Of a DNA stretch of 64,000 nt, positions 1-8,841 are shown one piece after another. The stretch comes from Psychrobacter aquimaris. Its GTDB lineage: Bacteria; Pseudomonadota; Gammaproteobacteria; Pseudomonadales; Moraxellaceae. The stretch is from NCBI RefSeq assembly GCF_016107525.1, contig NZ_JABASR010000014.1:1-64000 (forward strand). Direction: 5' to 3'. Every line of letters starts with the position of its first letter. Position 1 is the stretch's first letter. The notes under the pieces are model-generated. The model ran no database searches and was not told the origin of the DNA. It worked only from the letters and a program-made list of their open reading frames with translations. The translations under genes were made by a program, and so were the position numbers.

Positions 1-1145
1 TCAAAGATATTCCGGTAGATGTGCTAGCCAAATATGACTTTAGTGCCATTCCCTTATTTATTTTAATGGGCGTCTTTGCCACTCATTCTGGTATGGCAGG
101 GAAACTGTTTGAAGCCACTCGAACCATCTTTGGTGGGGTGAGGGGAAGTCTTGGTATTGCGGGTATCGGTTCCTCTGGTATCTTTGCATCTATCTCAGGG
201 TCTTCACTCGCTACCGCCTCTACTATGACTAAAGTAGCTCTACCGCAAATGGAGAAGTATGGCTATCAACCCGGCTTTGCCTGCGGTATTTTAGCGGCAG
301 GTGGTACGCTTGGTATCATGATCCCGCCCAGTATTGCTTTACTGGTCTATGCCATTCTAACCCAGCAGTCGGTTGGCGATATGTTTATCGCGGGTTTCTT
401 ACCAGGGATGCTTGGGATGGTGATGTACTCCATCACGGTGATGATTATGGTGCGCTGGAAACCGCATCTGGCAAAGCGCGGTGAGAGAACGTCTTGGAAA
501 GCCAAGCTTGTATCATTAACTGGTCTAATCCCTTTTAGCTTTATCTTTATTGTAATTATTGCTGGTATCTTCTTTGGGTTGTTTACGCCAACAGAAGGGG
601 CGGCCGTCGGTGCCTTTGTCTCTTGGGCCTATGCGTTCGTGAAAGGTATGCGCATGGATGGTCTCAAGCAGTCTTTGATTGAGACCTTGGCGCTCTCTGC
701 AGTGGTGTTCTTTATGCTGCTGGGTGCAGAGGCATTAGGATACTTTATCTCTGTATCGCGCTTGTCTTATACGCTGGCGTCTTGGATCGGTGGCTTGGCT
801 GTCAGTCCGATGATTGTGCTGATCTGTATTTTGATCATGTATTTCTTGCTGGGTCTGTTTATGGATGCGCTAGCGATGCTGGTCATTACCATTCCTGTGG
901 TGTATCCGATTATTCTAGCCTTAGGGTTTGATCCGGTATGGTTCGGTATCGTGGCGGTGCTGACGGTGGAATTAGGTTTGATTACGCCGCCAATGGGGAT
1001 GAATATCTTCGTGATTAAGGCGATGGCACCGCATATTAAGCTGTCTGATATGTTTCGCGGGGTGGCGCCTTTTATTGTGTCGGATTTGGTTAGATTAGTA
1101 ATCTTGGTTATGTTCCCTGCAATATCTTTAGTGCTGCTAACGTAA
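1..1145 (+). CDS. TRAP transporter large permease subunit (DctM type), 5'-truncated
   Basis: Membrane permease of a tripartite ATP-independent periplasmic (TRAP) transporter, which would take up a dicarboxylate or other organic acid together with a solute-binding protein and a small membrane subunit; neither partner is in the window. The frame is open to the left edge (first whole codon at base 3), so the real start lies outside. The visible part is almost wholly hydrophobic, with many membrane segments. It carries family-typical stretches: AIPLFILMG near the start, GTLGIMIPPSIALLVYA around residue 100, TPTEGAAVGA, and GLITPPMGMN near the C-terminus. The C-terminus is complete and a terminator hairpin follows. 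The family is clear; the substrate cannot be read. Confidence 0.93.
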   Translation, partial: KDIPVDVLAKYDFSAIPLFILMGVFATHSGMAGKLFEATRTIFGGVRGSLGIAGIGSSGIFASISGSSLATASTMTKVALPQMEKYGYQPGFACGILAAGGTLGIMIPPSIALLVYAILTQQSVGDMFIAGFLPGMLGMVMYSITVMIMVRWKPHLAKRGERTSWKAKLVSLTGLIPFSFIFIVIIAGIFFGLFTPTEGAAVGAFVSWAYAFVKGMRMDGLKQSLIETLALSAVVFFMLLGAEALGYFISVSRLSYTLASWIGGLAVSPMIVLICILIMYFLLGLFMDALAMLVITIPVVYPIILALGFDPVWFGIVAVLTVELGLITPPMGMNIFVIKAMAPHIKLSDMFRGVAPFIVSDLVRLVILVMFPAISLVLLT

Positions 1146-1210
1146 GCTCTATTGATAAAAGTAAGTTTCAAAGATCACAGTTATATAACTCATCTGCATG
1201 ATTCACTAAT

Positions 1211-1246
1211 AAGGTCATATTGTTTTCATAGCAATATGGCTTTTTT
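1211..1246 (+). terminator. Rho-independent terminator after the TRAP permease
   Basis: Arms GTCATATTG and CAATATGGC (one G-U pair) around a short loop, followed by six T. It lies 66 bases after the TRAP permease stop. The rest of 1146-1466 holds no gene, only the presumed promoter of the 5'-nucleotidase gene. Confidence 0.8.
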
Positions 1247-1466
1247 ATGATAAAAGAAAAAGTTGGTCGAATAATTCTATGGTTAAATTACGCCACATAA
1301 AGTCATACGATGGGACAACTTCCTGAGCGGTTATTTTGATTGCCTAAGTGATTTTTATGCTCAATTATATTATACGTGGATAACTTTTCTTATCATTCTA
1401 AGGGCTTATGAATGTAGTAAACTGGTTGGTAGTTCTGAATAGATGATTTTATAAGTAGAGAAAATA

Positions 1467-2519
1467 ATGGCAGTCGATTTTAGTAACACTCTCATAGTCG
1501 CGATTTCTGCAACCGCGCTTTTTGATTTAACAGAGTCTGAGAACCATTTATTGCAGCTATTGGCGCAGCGACCGACAAGCGCTATCAAAGAGTTTCGTGA
1601 CTACATGACCGAGCGTGAAAACGACCCTTTAAATATTGGTGCTGGTTATCCATTAATTAAAGCATTGCTAAATTTAAATGAGTATTGTGATGGTGGCGAT
1701 AAGCAGGATTCAGAAATTGAAACACCTTTGGTTGAAGTCGTTATTGTCTCAAAAAGTAGCCCGGATACGGGTATTCAAGTTCTTAACGCAATTTTAGAGC
1801 ATGGTATCAATATTTCACGTTCGGCATTTATTTCAGGCAGTCCTATTGCTCCTTATATCAAAGACTTCAATGTTGATCTGTTTCTGACCACCAATCGTGA
1901 AGATGCTCAGCAAGTGGCTGATGCCAATATCTGTGCTTGTGCCATACTAGACGCAACCCCTGTCAATACCTATGAGTTAGATACCGACCAGTTGCGTATT
2001 GCTTTTGATGGGGACGCGGTGCTGTTTGATGATTCAGGTGAGCTGCTCTATAAGCAAAAAGGGCTGCGAGCTTTTCATGATCGTGAAATACAAATGCGTG
2101 ATTTACCGATTGAAAAAGGCCCTTATGCTGAATTATTGATTAAACTGTCAAATTTACAGGAACGTCTGCCAGCAGGTCTCAAATATTCTCCAATAAAAAT
2201 TGCATTGGTAACGGCTCGCAATGCACCCGCTGATCTGCGTGCGATTAAGACATTGCGGGAGTGGGGCGTCAATGTTGATATGGCATTTTTCTTAGGAGGT
2301 CTAGAAAAAACAGCCGTACTTAGAACGTTTGCACCTCATATCTTTTTTGATGATTCTATCAAACATATCGATGCTGCTCGTCGCTTTGTGCCTACCGCGT
2401 TGGTGCCTTACCACTCGACGTCGTTATTACATAGCGACAGTTATTTGATGACTGATAAAGATGCTGCATTGTTAGATTTTACACCTGTAACGCGCTCAAA
2501 TTCTACGCTAAGTCACTAA
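1467..2519 (+). CDS. 5'-nucleotidase, cytosolic cN-I-like family
   Basis: Predicted cytosolic nucleoside monophosphate phosphatase of the family that includes vertebrate cytosolic 5'-nucleotidase I (Pfam 5'-nucleotidase, PF06189). Two blocks match that family closely: IAFDGDAVLFDDSGE (about residues 174-188), an aspartate loop, and VTARNAPADLRAIKTL (about 250-265), followed by MAFFLGG and HIFFDDS, the acidic motif near the end. The start ATG has only a weak purine stretch upstream. The rhomboid gene follows after 39 bases and is probably co-transcribed. Expected role is AMP/IMP turnover; the preferred nucleotide cannot be read. Confidence 0.88.
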   Translation: MAVDFSNTLIVAISATALFDLTESENHLLQLLAQRPTSAIKEFRDYMTERENDPLNIGAGYPLIKALLNLNEYCDGGDKQDSEIETPLVEVVIVSKSSPDTGIQVLNAILEHGINISRSAFISGSPIAPYIKDFNVDLFLTTNREDAQQVADANICACAILDATPVNTYELDTDQLRIAFDGDAVLFDDSGELLYKQKGLRAFHDREIQMRDLPIEKGPYAELLIKLSNLQERLPAGLKYSPIKIALVTARNAPADLRAIKTLREWGVNVDMAFFLGGLEKTAVLRTFAPHIFFDDSIKHIDAARRFVPTALVPYHSTSLLHSDSYLMTDKDAALLDFTPVTRSNSTLSH

Positions 2520-2558
2520 AATATGGCTAAAAATATAGATTAAAAAATAGGGCATGAT

Positions 2559-3164
2559 ATGAATTGGCAGCAATTGCTTAGCTTGATTATGATACGGATA
2601 AAGCAGGTTATTGGCTTATATGCTTTTGTATTAATACCGATGTGGGGCATGTTTTTTTTAAATAAAGCGGCATTGTTTGGCATGTGGAATATCTTTGGGA
2701 TTGTGCCTCGTGCCTTAGATGTGGGCAGTATGATTGGGGTATTTGCGTCATGGACGATGCATGGTAATTTTTCACATTTGCTTGGTAACACCTTGACGTT
2801 ATTACAAATTTTATTTTTGTTTGGGTTGTTTGAGAAGAATGCCTATCGAACGGTAATTAAGCTGATTATCGCATCTGGATTGGTCACTTGGATCATTGGC
2901 TCGCCATTGTCAATTCATATTGGTGCATCAGGGTTATGCTTCGCGATGCTCGGTTATATGATTGGCGGAGCTATATTTGCGCGGCGCTGGGGTTACTTGC
3001 TTGCCTGTATTGTCATGGGTACTGGCTATTGGTTGACTATCAAGCAAGGATTGATGCCGCAACAAGGTATCTCTTTTGCGGCGCACTTCGGTGGGTTATG
3101 TGCTGGTTTGCTGCTAGGCGCTAACTCTAAGCATACTTATACGTCAACTTCTCAGCGCAATTGA
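2559..3164 (+). CDS. Rhomboid family intramembrane serine protease (active type)
   Basis: Small bacterial rhomboid of 201 residues with about six membrane segments. Catalytic features are present: an H68/H73...N77 stretch (MHGNFSHLLGN) before TM2, the nucleophile S124 in IGASGL, and the histidine H176 in AAHFGGLCAG of the last helix. It should cleave membrane-spanning substrates near the extracytoplasmic face. It follows the 5'-nucleotidase gene by 39 bases. It contrasts with the second rhomboid in this window (45841-47559), which lacks all these residues. Confidence 0.9.
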   Translation: MNWQQLLSLIMIRIKQVIGLYAFVLIPMWGMFFLNKAALFGMWNIFGIVPRALDVGSMIGVFASWTMHGNFSHLLGNTLTLLQILFLFGLFEKNAYRTVIKLIIASGLVTWIIGSPLSIHIGASGLCFAMLGYMIGGAIFARRWGYLLACIVMGTGYWLTIKQGLMPQQGISFAAHFGGLCAGLLLGANSKHTYTSTSQRN

Positions 3165-3253
3165 ATACATGACTATAAGATAAGCAGACTTAAACCCCTT
3201 AATAATCATCATATGTGTTATCAGTATTTCATATATATATATTTATGGGGAAA

Positions 3254-3799
3254 TTAGCTTTTATCGGTGCAAATACTAATAAACAACGGATCATCTGTTG
3301 CCAACTCTCGCCATGCTGTTGTTTGTCTCACATGTTCATCAATCGTTAGCTTGCTGTCTTTTTCGGGCATTACATAATCTGCACGTGCAGGAATACGACA
3401 GTCTATAACTTGTGGTACTTTCTGCACACTTCTGCGTCTTTCAAACAAATATAAATTGACCAAATATATATTTGGATTGTCTACCTGTACGCTAGCATTG
3501 CCTGTATCGGCAGCGATAAAACGCAATATTTGCGGCTTGACATAAGACCATGGGCGAAACCACTCGGTGCTTTTTGCTACTTTGACGACTTGTACGCCTG
3601 CTGGTAACTTGCTCACTTGCTGACCATACCAGTTATATTCTTGGTGTATTTGAAAGGCAAACATACCGATCGCCGCAAACAAAGGGATAAGCCACTTTGG
3701 TGCGCGTTTGCCAGCCAGTTTACTGAGGTGAGTTATAATCAGTGCTAGACCAGCCATGCCAAACGCGGCAGCGATGGTAGCGATAAACTCAAAAAGCAT
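3254..3799 (-). CDS. Conserved hypothetical membrane protein
   Basis: Not assigned to a named family. The 181-residue product has two N-terminal hydrophobic segments (about residues 4-24 and 36-50) with a basic loop (KLAGKRAPK) between them, then a soluble domain of about 130 residues rich in aromatic and charged residues, with cysteines near C134 and C177. The start is supported by AAGGA upstream. It converges with the rhomboid gene. A helical-hairpin anchor with an exported domain is likely; the function is unknown. Confidence 0.7.
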   Translation of the reverse strand: MLFEFIATIAAAFGMAGLALIITHLSKLAGKRAPKWLIPLFAAIGMFAFQIHQEYNWYGQQVSKLPAGVQVVKVAKSTEWFRPWSYVKPQILRFIAADTGNASVQVDNPNIYLVNLYLFERRRSVQKVPQVIDCRIPARADYVMPEKDSKLTIDEHVRQTTAWRELATDDPLFISICTDKS

Positions 3800-3913
3800 A
3801 AAATCTTCCTTAATGCGTTAGGCACTTTTAATTGAGTGCTTTTAACTAAGCATAATTAGTAAAGTATATTCAATAAAGCAAAAATCTAACATTTTTTATA
3901 ATAAATAAAAGAT

Positions 3914-3953
3914 AAAAAAATCACTCACAAGCAGCTACTGCCTGTGAGTGATA
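3914..3953 (-). terminator. Terminator after the sodium:solute symporter operon
   Basis: Arms TCACTCACA...TGTGAGTGA with additional pairing of GCAG inside. On the minus strand it is followed by a run of seven T (A-run at 3914-3920). It lies about 35 bases past the symporter stop. Confidence 0.75.
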
Positions 3954-3987
3954 TATAGTAACTGAAGATATATCCTCATTAGTACGC

Positions 3988-5856
3988 TTAGTGGTCGACT
4001 GCCCCGCCTGCGCCACGTGGAGAGCGAACACTTTCAACCAGCTCTTGGATGTATAATGGTGGGGGAGCAGTAGCATAAGAGACAGCAAATGCTACGATAA
4101 AGTTGAGTAATGCTCCAACTGCACCAAATGACAGTGGCGAGATACCAAACAACCAGTACTCTGGTGTATCAGGGAAATTCGCCGTACCGCTAATGAAGAA
4201 CCAACCTTTGAAGACAAAGATATAAACAAGGATGCTGATCAGACCTGTTAGCATACCAGCGATGGCACCAACATTGTTGATACGTTTGGAGAAAATACCC
4301 ATCATCAGTGCAGGGAAGAGTGAGGCACCAGCAATACCGAATGCTAATGCGACTACCTGTGCGGCAAACCCTGGTGGATTAATACCGAGCCATGTAGCGA
4401 CGACAATTGCAATACCCATCGTAATACGTGCAACTCTCAACTCGCCTTTATCAGTGATATTTGGATTAAGGTTTCGTTTAATCAAGTCATGACTGATCGC
4501 TGACGAGATAGCGAGTAGTAGGCCTGCTGCTGTTGAGAGCGCTGCTGCCAAACCACCTGCGGCGATAAGACCAATAACCCATGGTGGAAGGTTTGCAATT
4601 TCTGGGTTAGCCAATACTAAGATATCCGCATTCACATCCAGCTCGTTACCCTTCCAGCCTGCTGCTGTAAAGCGTCCGTCAAGTTCTAGATTCTGTGCAA
4701 TACTTGCAGCCTCTACAGCTGCAGTGGCAGCCGCTACATCGCCACCATCCGCTTGTGCAGCAGACAAGGCAAGTTCAGCGGCACCAAGTCCACTGTCGTT
4801 GTACATTTGGATACGACCATCATTATTAAGATCAGTATATTTAATAAGACCAGTATCTTCCCATGTCTTCATCCAATCTGGACGTTGGTCATACTCCAAA
4901 GGCGCTTCTGTAACACCCTGTGGATAGATTGTATCGATAAGGTTTAGACGTGCCATCGCACCAACCGCAGGTGCAGTGAAGTATAGTAGCGAGATAAATA
5001 CCAATGTCCAACCAGCAGTCCAGCGGGCATCAGCCACTTTAGGAACCGTAAAAAAGCGAATAATGACGTGAGGTAGACCTGCTGTACCAATCATGAGTGA
5101 TAATGTAAATAGCACCATGTTTAGCTTGTTAGGGACGTCAGCAGTATAGGCCGTGAAACCCAAGTCGGTAACCACCTGATCTAGCTTGGCTAAGATAGGA
5201 ATACCTGCTTCTACATCGTTTGAAAACAAGCCCAAACCTGGAATTGGATTACCTGTTAACTCAAGTGAGATGAAAACAGCAGGAATGGTGTAAGCAATCA
5301 TTAGAACGACATACTGTGCTACCTGCGTGTAAGTAATCCCTTTCATACCACCAAGGACGGCATAGAAGAAGACAACAACTGCAGCAATCAGTAGACCAGT
5401 AGTGTTTTCAACTTCCAAGAAGCGTGAGAAGGCAACACCCGCACCTGTCATCTGACCGATAACGTATGTGGTTGACGCGATAATCAAACAAACCACCGCA
5501 ATCATTGCCGCGGTTTTAGAATAAAAACGGTCGCCGATGAAGTCAGGAACCGTAAACTTACCAAACTTACGTAAGTAAGGCGCCAATAGCATCGCTAGTA
5601 GTACATAGCCACCGGTCCAGCCCATCAAGTAAGTTGATGCACTGTAACCACCAGCGGCAAGGATACCTGCCATCGAGATAAAAGACGCGGCACTCATCCA
5701 GTCAGCAGCTGTTGCCATACCGTTGACAACAGGGTGGACACCGCCACCTGCTACGTAAAACTCACTCGTAGTACCAGCACGAGCCCAAATCGCAATACCG
5801 AAGTATAGAGCGAAAGATAGACCTACAAAAATAATATTAATCGTAAATTGACTCAT
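3988..5856 (-). CDS. Sodium:solute symporter, VC_2705/ActP-like subfamily, large subunit
   Basis: Large subunit of a two-component sodium/solute symporter of the SSS family, in the acetate-permease-like VC_2705 group. Membrane segments run the full 622 residues. Family-typical stretches include TAADWMSAASFISMAGI (about 47-63) and AAALSTAAGLLLAISSAISHDL after residue 430. An insertion of roughly 120 residues (about 310-425) carries an EF-hand-like loop, D342-L-N-N-D-G-R-I, and an alanine-rich stretch. The DUF4212 small subunit is encoded 4 bases upstream, and GAGGAG lies in the right place before the ATG. The substrate is probably a small carboxylate such as acetate, by family only. Confidence 0.88.
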   Translation of the reverse strand: MSQFTINIIFVGLSFALYFGIAIWARAGTTSEFYVAGGGVHPVVNGMATAADWMSAASFISMAGILAAGGYSASTYLMGWTGGYVLLAMLLAPYLRKFGKFTVPDFIGDRFYSKTAAMIAVVCLIIASTTYVIGQMTGAGVAFSRFLEVENTTGLLIAAVVVFFYAVLGGMKGITYTQVAQYVVLMIAYTIPAVFISLELTGNPIPGLGLFSNDVEAGIPILAKLDQVVTDLGFTAYTADVPNKLNMVLFTLSLMIGTAGLPHVIIRFFTVPKVADARWTAGWTLVFISLLYFTAPAVGAMARLNLIDTIYPQGVTEAPLEYDQRPDWMKTWEDTGLIKYTDLNNDGRIQMYNDSGLGAAELALSAAQADGGDVAAATAAVEAASIAQNLELDGRFTAAGWKGNELDVNADILVLANPEIANLPPWVIGLIAAGGLAAALSTAAGLLLAISSAISHDLIKRNLNPNITDKGELRVARITMGIAIVVATWLGINPPGFAAQVVALAFGIAGASLFPALMMGIFSKRINNVGAIAGMLTGLISILVYIFVFKGWFFISGTANFPDTPEYWLFGISPLSFGAVGALLNFIVAFAVSYATAPPPLYIQELVESVRSPRGAGGAVDH

Positions 5857-5860
5857 GGGG

Positions 5861-6121
5861 CTACTCCTCGTCTACGCCGTATTGTTTATCTAACTTATTC
5901 ATACGCCAAGCGTAGAAGAAAATTAAAATGATAAATACCCCAATAGATCCTTGTTGAGCAAACCAAAAGCCCAAGTCGGTACCACCGATTTTTATACCTG
6001 CTAAGAGAGGACGTAATAAAATCCCAAACCCGTATGAGCATAGCGCCCAAATAAATAGGCTACCTAAAATAAGACGGACATTGGCACGCCAATAACCGGA
6101 TGGATCGTTGTGGTTTTCCAT
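5861..6121 (-). CDS. DUF4212 symporter small subunit
   Basis: Small two-helix membrane protein (86 residues) of the DUF4212 family, the partner encoded next to VC_2705-type sodium symporters. Segments at about residues 15-36 and 50-70 are hydrophobic; SGYWRANVRLI near the start is typical of the family. I place the start at 6121 because AAGGAG lies 7-8 bases upstream of that ATG; the frame is also open 24 bases further upstream. The stop codon lies 4 bases before the large-subunit start, so the two are one operon. Confidence 0.88.
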   Translation of the reverse strand: MENHNDPSGYWRANVRLILGSLFIWALCSYGFGILLRPLLAGIKIGGTDLGFWFAQQGSIGVFIILIFFYAWRMNKLDKQYGVDEE

Positions 6122-7231
6122 AGGACAACTCCTTTTGCCTAACATAAAAACAAGATTACTTATTTGAGCCTGACAAGTTATTTTGCTTTAGCATGTATCA
6201 CGTGGTGGAATGCAGTTTGATACGCTGTCTATAATCGGATCATAAAATCAGTTTATAGATTGATAAAGCAGAATGACCAACCAGTAGTAAGTAACCCAAT
6301 ATTATCGAAAAAATAAACAAATTTCTAGCAGTCAAAGCGCTGCGAGAAATGCTTCTTAGTTACTCGATATTGCTAAAAACGATTTTGTAAAATACTGGTT
6401 TAAATCGACTAAAACCCAATTACCAAACAAGATTTAAGGGTATAGATCGACTAGATTTATAGTATGTAAAGATGAGTATTTATGAAGGAGGGTCGGTATC
6501 GGTCGACAGTCCTCTGTCTTATTATGCTCATCTTCCTGATGATATTTTTTTAATATTACAGCTTCTTATTCATGCCGATAAGTATTGCAAGAAATATTTA
6601 TGAACTTATTGGGAATATATACAATATTGCCTTAATTAACAATAAATAAATTTTATTTACTTTATGTAACAAAATGTTTGCTTCATGAAAACTATGGTCA
6701 ACTTATGTTAGAAGGATTGGACAATAAAGCTGCCATTACTCAGATGCTATGCTAAAACCCTATTTATATTAAGGATTTAGTTTTATAGGGGTATTAGAGC
6801 ATTATTGGTAATAAAAGTCATCCATTCTGTAAATATAGGCAATACTCTGATAAATAAATATTATGACAGTGAAAATTTTTCTTATAGGGACACATATCTA
6901 AATACGTTTTAATCTCTCTCTATCGCATTTAGTCTTAAAAGTTTTCTATAGAATTTCGTCTATAAGAATAATGTTTTAATACTTATCGCGAGACCCTTCA
7001 AAAGTTTGGGCTTGCTTAATTGACAGAATAAAGGTTTGAAATAGTTAAATAATCTTTAGTCAGTTAAAATGTAGCGACAGGATGTGAGTGATTTACTTTG
7101 CCCATATTTGGATCAGATATTCACTGTTTCGTAAATAGGCAGAGAGTTTAGTAAGCATTTTGAAATATCATTAATCACGTCAATCCATAAAATATACTAA
7201 CAGTATGAAATGTAAGTGAGGGGATAGCAGT
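6122..7231. other. 1.1 kb gene-free divergent intergenic region
   Basis: AT-rich stretch between two divergent sodium symporter operons. I see no convincing coding region; the best open frame (6472-6603, 43 codons) has no good ribosome binding site. It should hold both promoters and possibly regulator sites or a small RNA, but no consensus was clear enough to annotate. It is much longer than other gaps in the window. Confidence 0.5.
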
Positions 7232-8728
7232 ATGGACGAAGGGATAGTAGGTTGGTTTAATAGCATCGTAAATTATGGTGTCAGCATTATTTGGGGCAAC
7301 AATGATTGGTTGATTGCGAATAACCCTTGGTATGGATTACTGATGTTCGTACTGATTGGTGCGGGTCTTTATTTTACCATTGCAACACGTTTTATTCAGT
7401 TTCGCCACTTTGGGCATATGTGGCAATTATTGCGCGTTTCCAATCAAGGGCGTAAAGATGGCGGTATCAGCTCATTTGAAGCACTGATGACATCATTGGC
7501 TGCGCGTGTCGGCACGGGTAACTTGGCAGGGGTGGCGATTGCGATTTACCTTGGTGGTCCGGGTGCGGTGTTTTGGATGTGGATGACTGCGATCGTCGGT
7601 ATGTCGACCAGCTTTATCGAATCAACATTAGCACAAGCCTATAAAGTGCCGCACAATGACAATGTTTACCGCGGTGGACCTGCTTATTATATCGAAAAAG
7701 GTCTCGGTCAACGCTGGCTAGCGATATTTTTCTCATTATGCTTGTTGGTGGCGTTCGGCTTAGCCTTTAATGGCGTGCAGTCAAATACCATTGCACAAGC
7801 GACCAACGAAGCGTTTGGCGTGCCAACGTGGATGACAGGCTTGGTATTGGTCGTATTAGTCGCGCCAGTGGTATTCGGTGGTTTGCGCTCGGTTGCTCGT
7901 ATTGCGGGTAAGATCGTACCCGTTATGGCGATTCTCTATATCCTATTAGCATTGTTCATTATCGTGACGAATTTTAGTCAATTCCCAGCGGCGATTGTAT
8001 TGATTGTTAAGTCAGCCTTTGGTTTTGAGCAAGCAGCAGGCGGGGTGATTGGTTATGGTATTGCTCAGGCAATGATTAATGGTATCAAGCGCGGTCTGTT
8101 TTCAAACGAAGCAGGTATGGGTTCAGCGCCTAATGCGGCGGCAACGGCGAAGAGTTATCCCGATCATCCAGCGGTGCAAGGATTTATGCAAATGCTGGGT
8201 GTATTTATGGATACGCTTGTCATTTGTACGGCAACCGCATCAATTGTTATTTTGTCCGGTGTGGTCGATCCTAGTGTTGAGCAAGAAGGTATTCAGCTGA
8301 CTCAGTTAGCGCTGTCACAGTATGTGGGTGATATGGGTGTTATCTTCGTTGCGATTGCTATTTTCTTCTTCTCTTTCACCTCCATCATTGCCAATTATAG
8401 TTATGGTGAATCGAATCTTGAGTTTATCTCTGGTGCCAAAAATGCCAAAGTTATGATTATGATATTCCGCTTTATGGTGCTTGGCATGGTATTTGTTGGT
8501 GCTATTGCCAGCCTTCCTGCCATATGGAACTTCGCTGATTTATCAATGGGTCTAATGGCCTTGGTCAACTTATTGGCTATTTTGCTACTGTCTCCAGTGG
8601 CACTGAGAATATTACGCGACTATGAGCGTCAGATTAAAGAGGGTAAAACCGGTGATCAAATCAAGTTTAATCCTGATGACTTTGTGAAGCTTAAAGACGA
8701 AGCCAATCGTGATGCATGGACAGATTAA
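7232..8728 (+). CDS. Sodium:alanine/glycine symporter, AGCS family
   Basis: Membrane symporter of 498 residues that imports small amino acids (alanine, glycine or similar) with sodium. Family hallmarks: SSFEALMTSLAARVGTGNLAGVA (about residues 81-103, broken here by description only), GPGAVFWMW, the RGGPAYYIEKGLG loop, KRGLFSNEAGMGSAPNAAA (about 287-305), and about ten membrane helices. The short hydrophilic C-terminal tail is cytoplasmic. GAGGGGAT upstream supports the start. A strong terminator follows. Confidence 0.92.
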   Translation: MDEGIVGWFNSIVNYGVSIIWGNNDWLIANNPWYGLLMFVLIGAGLYFTIATRFIQFRHFGHMWQLLRVSNQGRKDGGISSFEALMTSLAARVGTGNLAGVAIAIYLGGPGAVFWMWMTAIVGMSTSFIESTLAQAYKVPHNDNVYRGGPAYYIEKGLGQRWLAIFFSLCLLVAFGLAFNGVQSNTIAQATNEAFGVPTWMTGLVLVVLVAPVVFGGLRSVARIAGKIVPVMAILYILLALFIIVTNFSQFPAAIVLIVKSAFGFEQAAGGVIGYGIAQAMINGIKRGLFSNEAGMGSAPNAAATAKSYPDHPAVQGFMQMLGVFMDTLVICTATASIVILSGVVDPSVEQEGIQLTQLALSQYVGDMGVIFVAIAIFFFSFTSIIANYSYGESNLEFISGAKNAKVMIMIFRFMVLGMVFVGAIASLPAIWNFADLSMGLMALVNLLAILLLSPVALRILRDYERQIKEGKTGDQIKFNPDDFVKLKDEANRDAWTD

Positions 8729-8772
8729 TCTAACCTGATTAAAGATAAACTTGTCTCATGTTTTGAAGTTAA

Positions 8773-8808
8773 AAAAACCGCCCTTATGAATTCATAAGGG
8801 CGGTTTTT
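8773..8808. terminator. Bidirectional terminator between AGCS and ETF-QO genes
   Basis: Near-perfect palindrome with arms CCGCCCTTATGAA/TTCATAAGGGCGG, flanked by an A-run on the left and a T-run on the right. It can therefore stop transcription from both convergent genes. Confidence 0.92.
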
Positions 8809-8841
8809 GTTATGAGCGATGGATCCTAATATTGTTTATGT

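Noticed and set aside
6472-6603. 43-codon frame in the long intergenic region
   Set aside because: No good ribosome binding site and no recognisable features.
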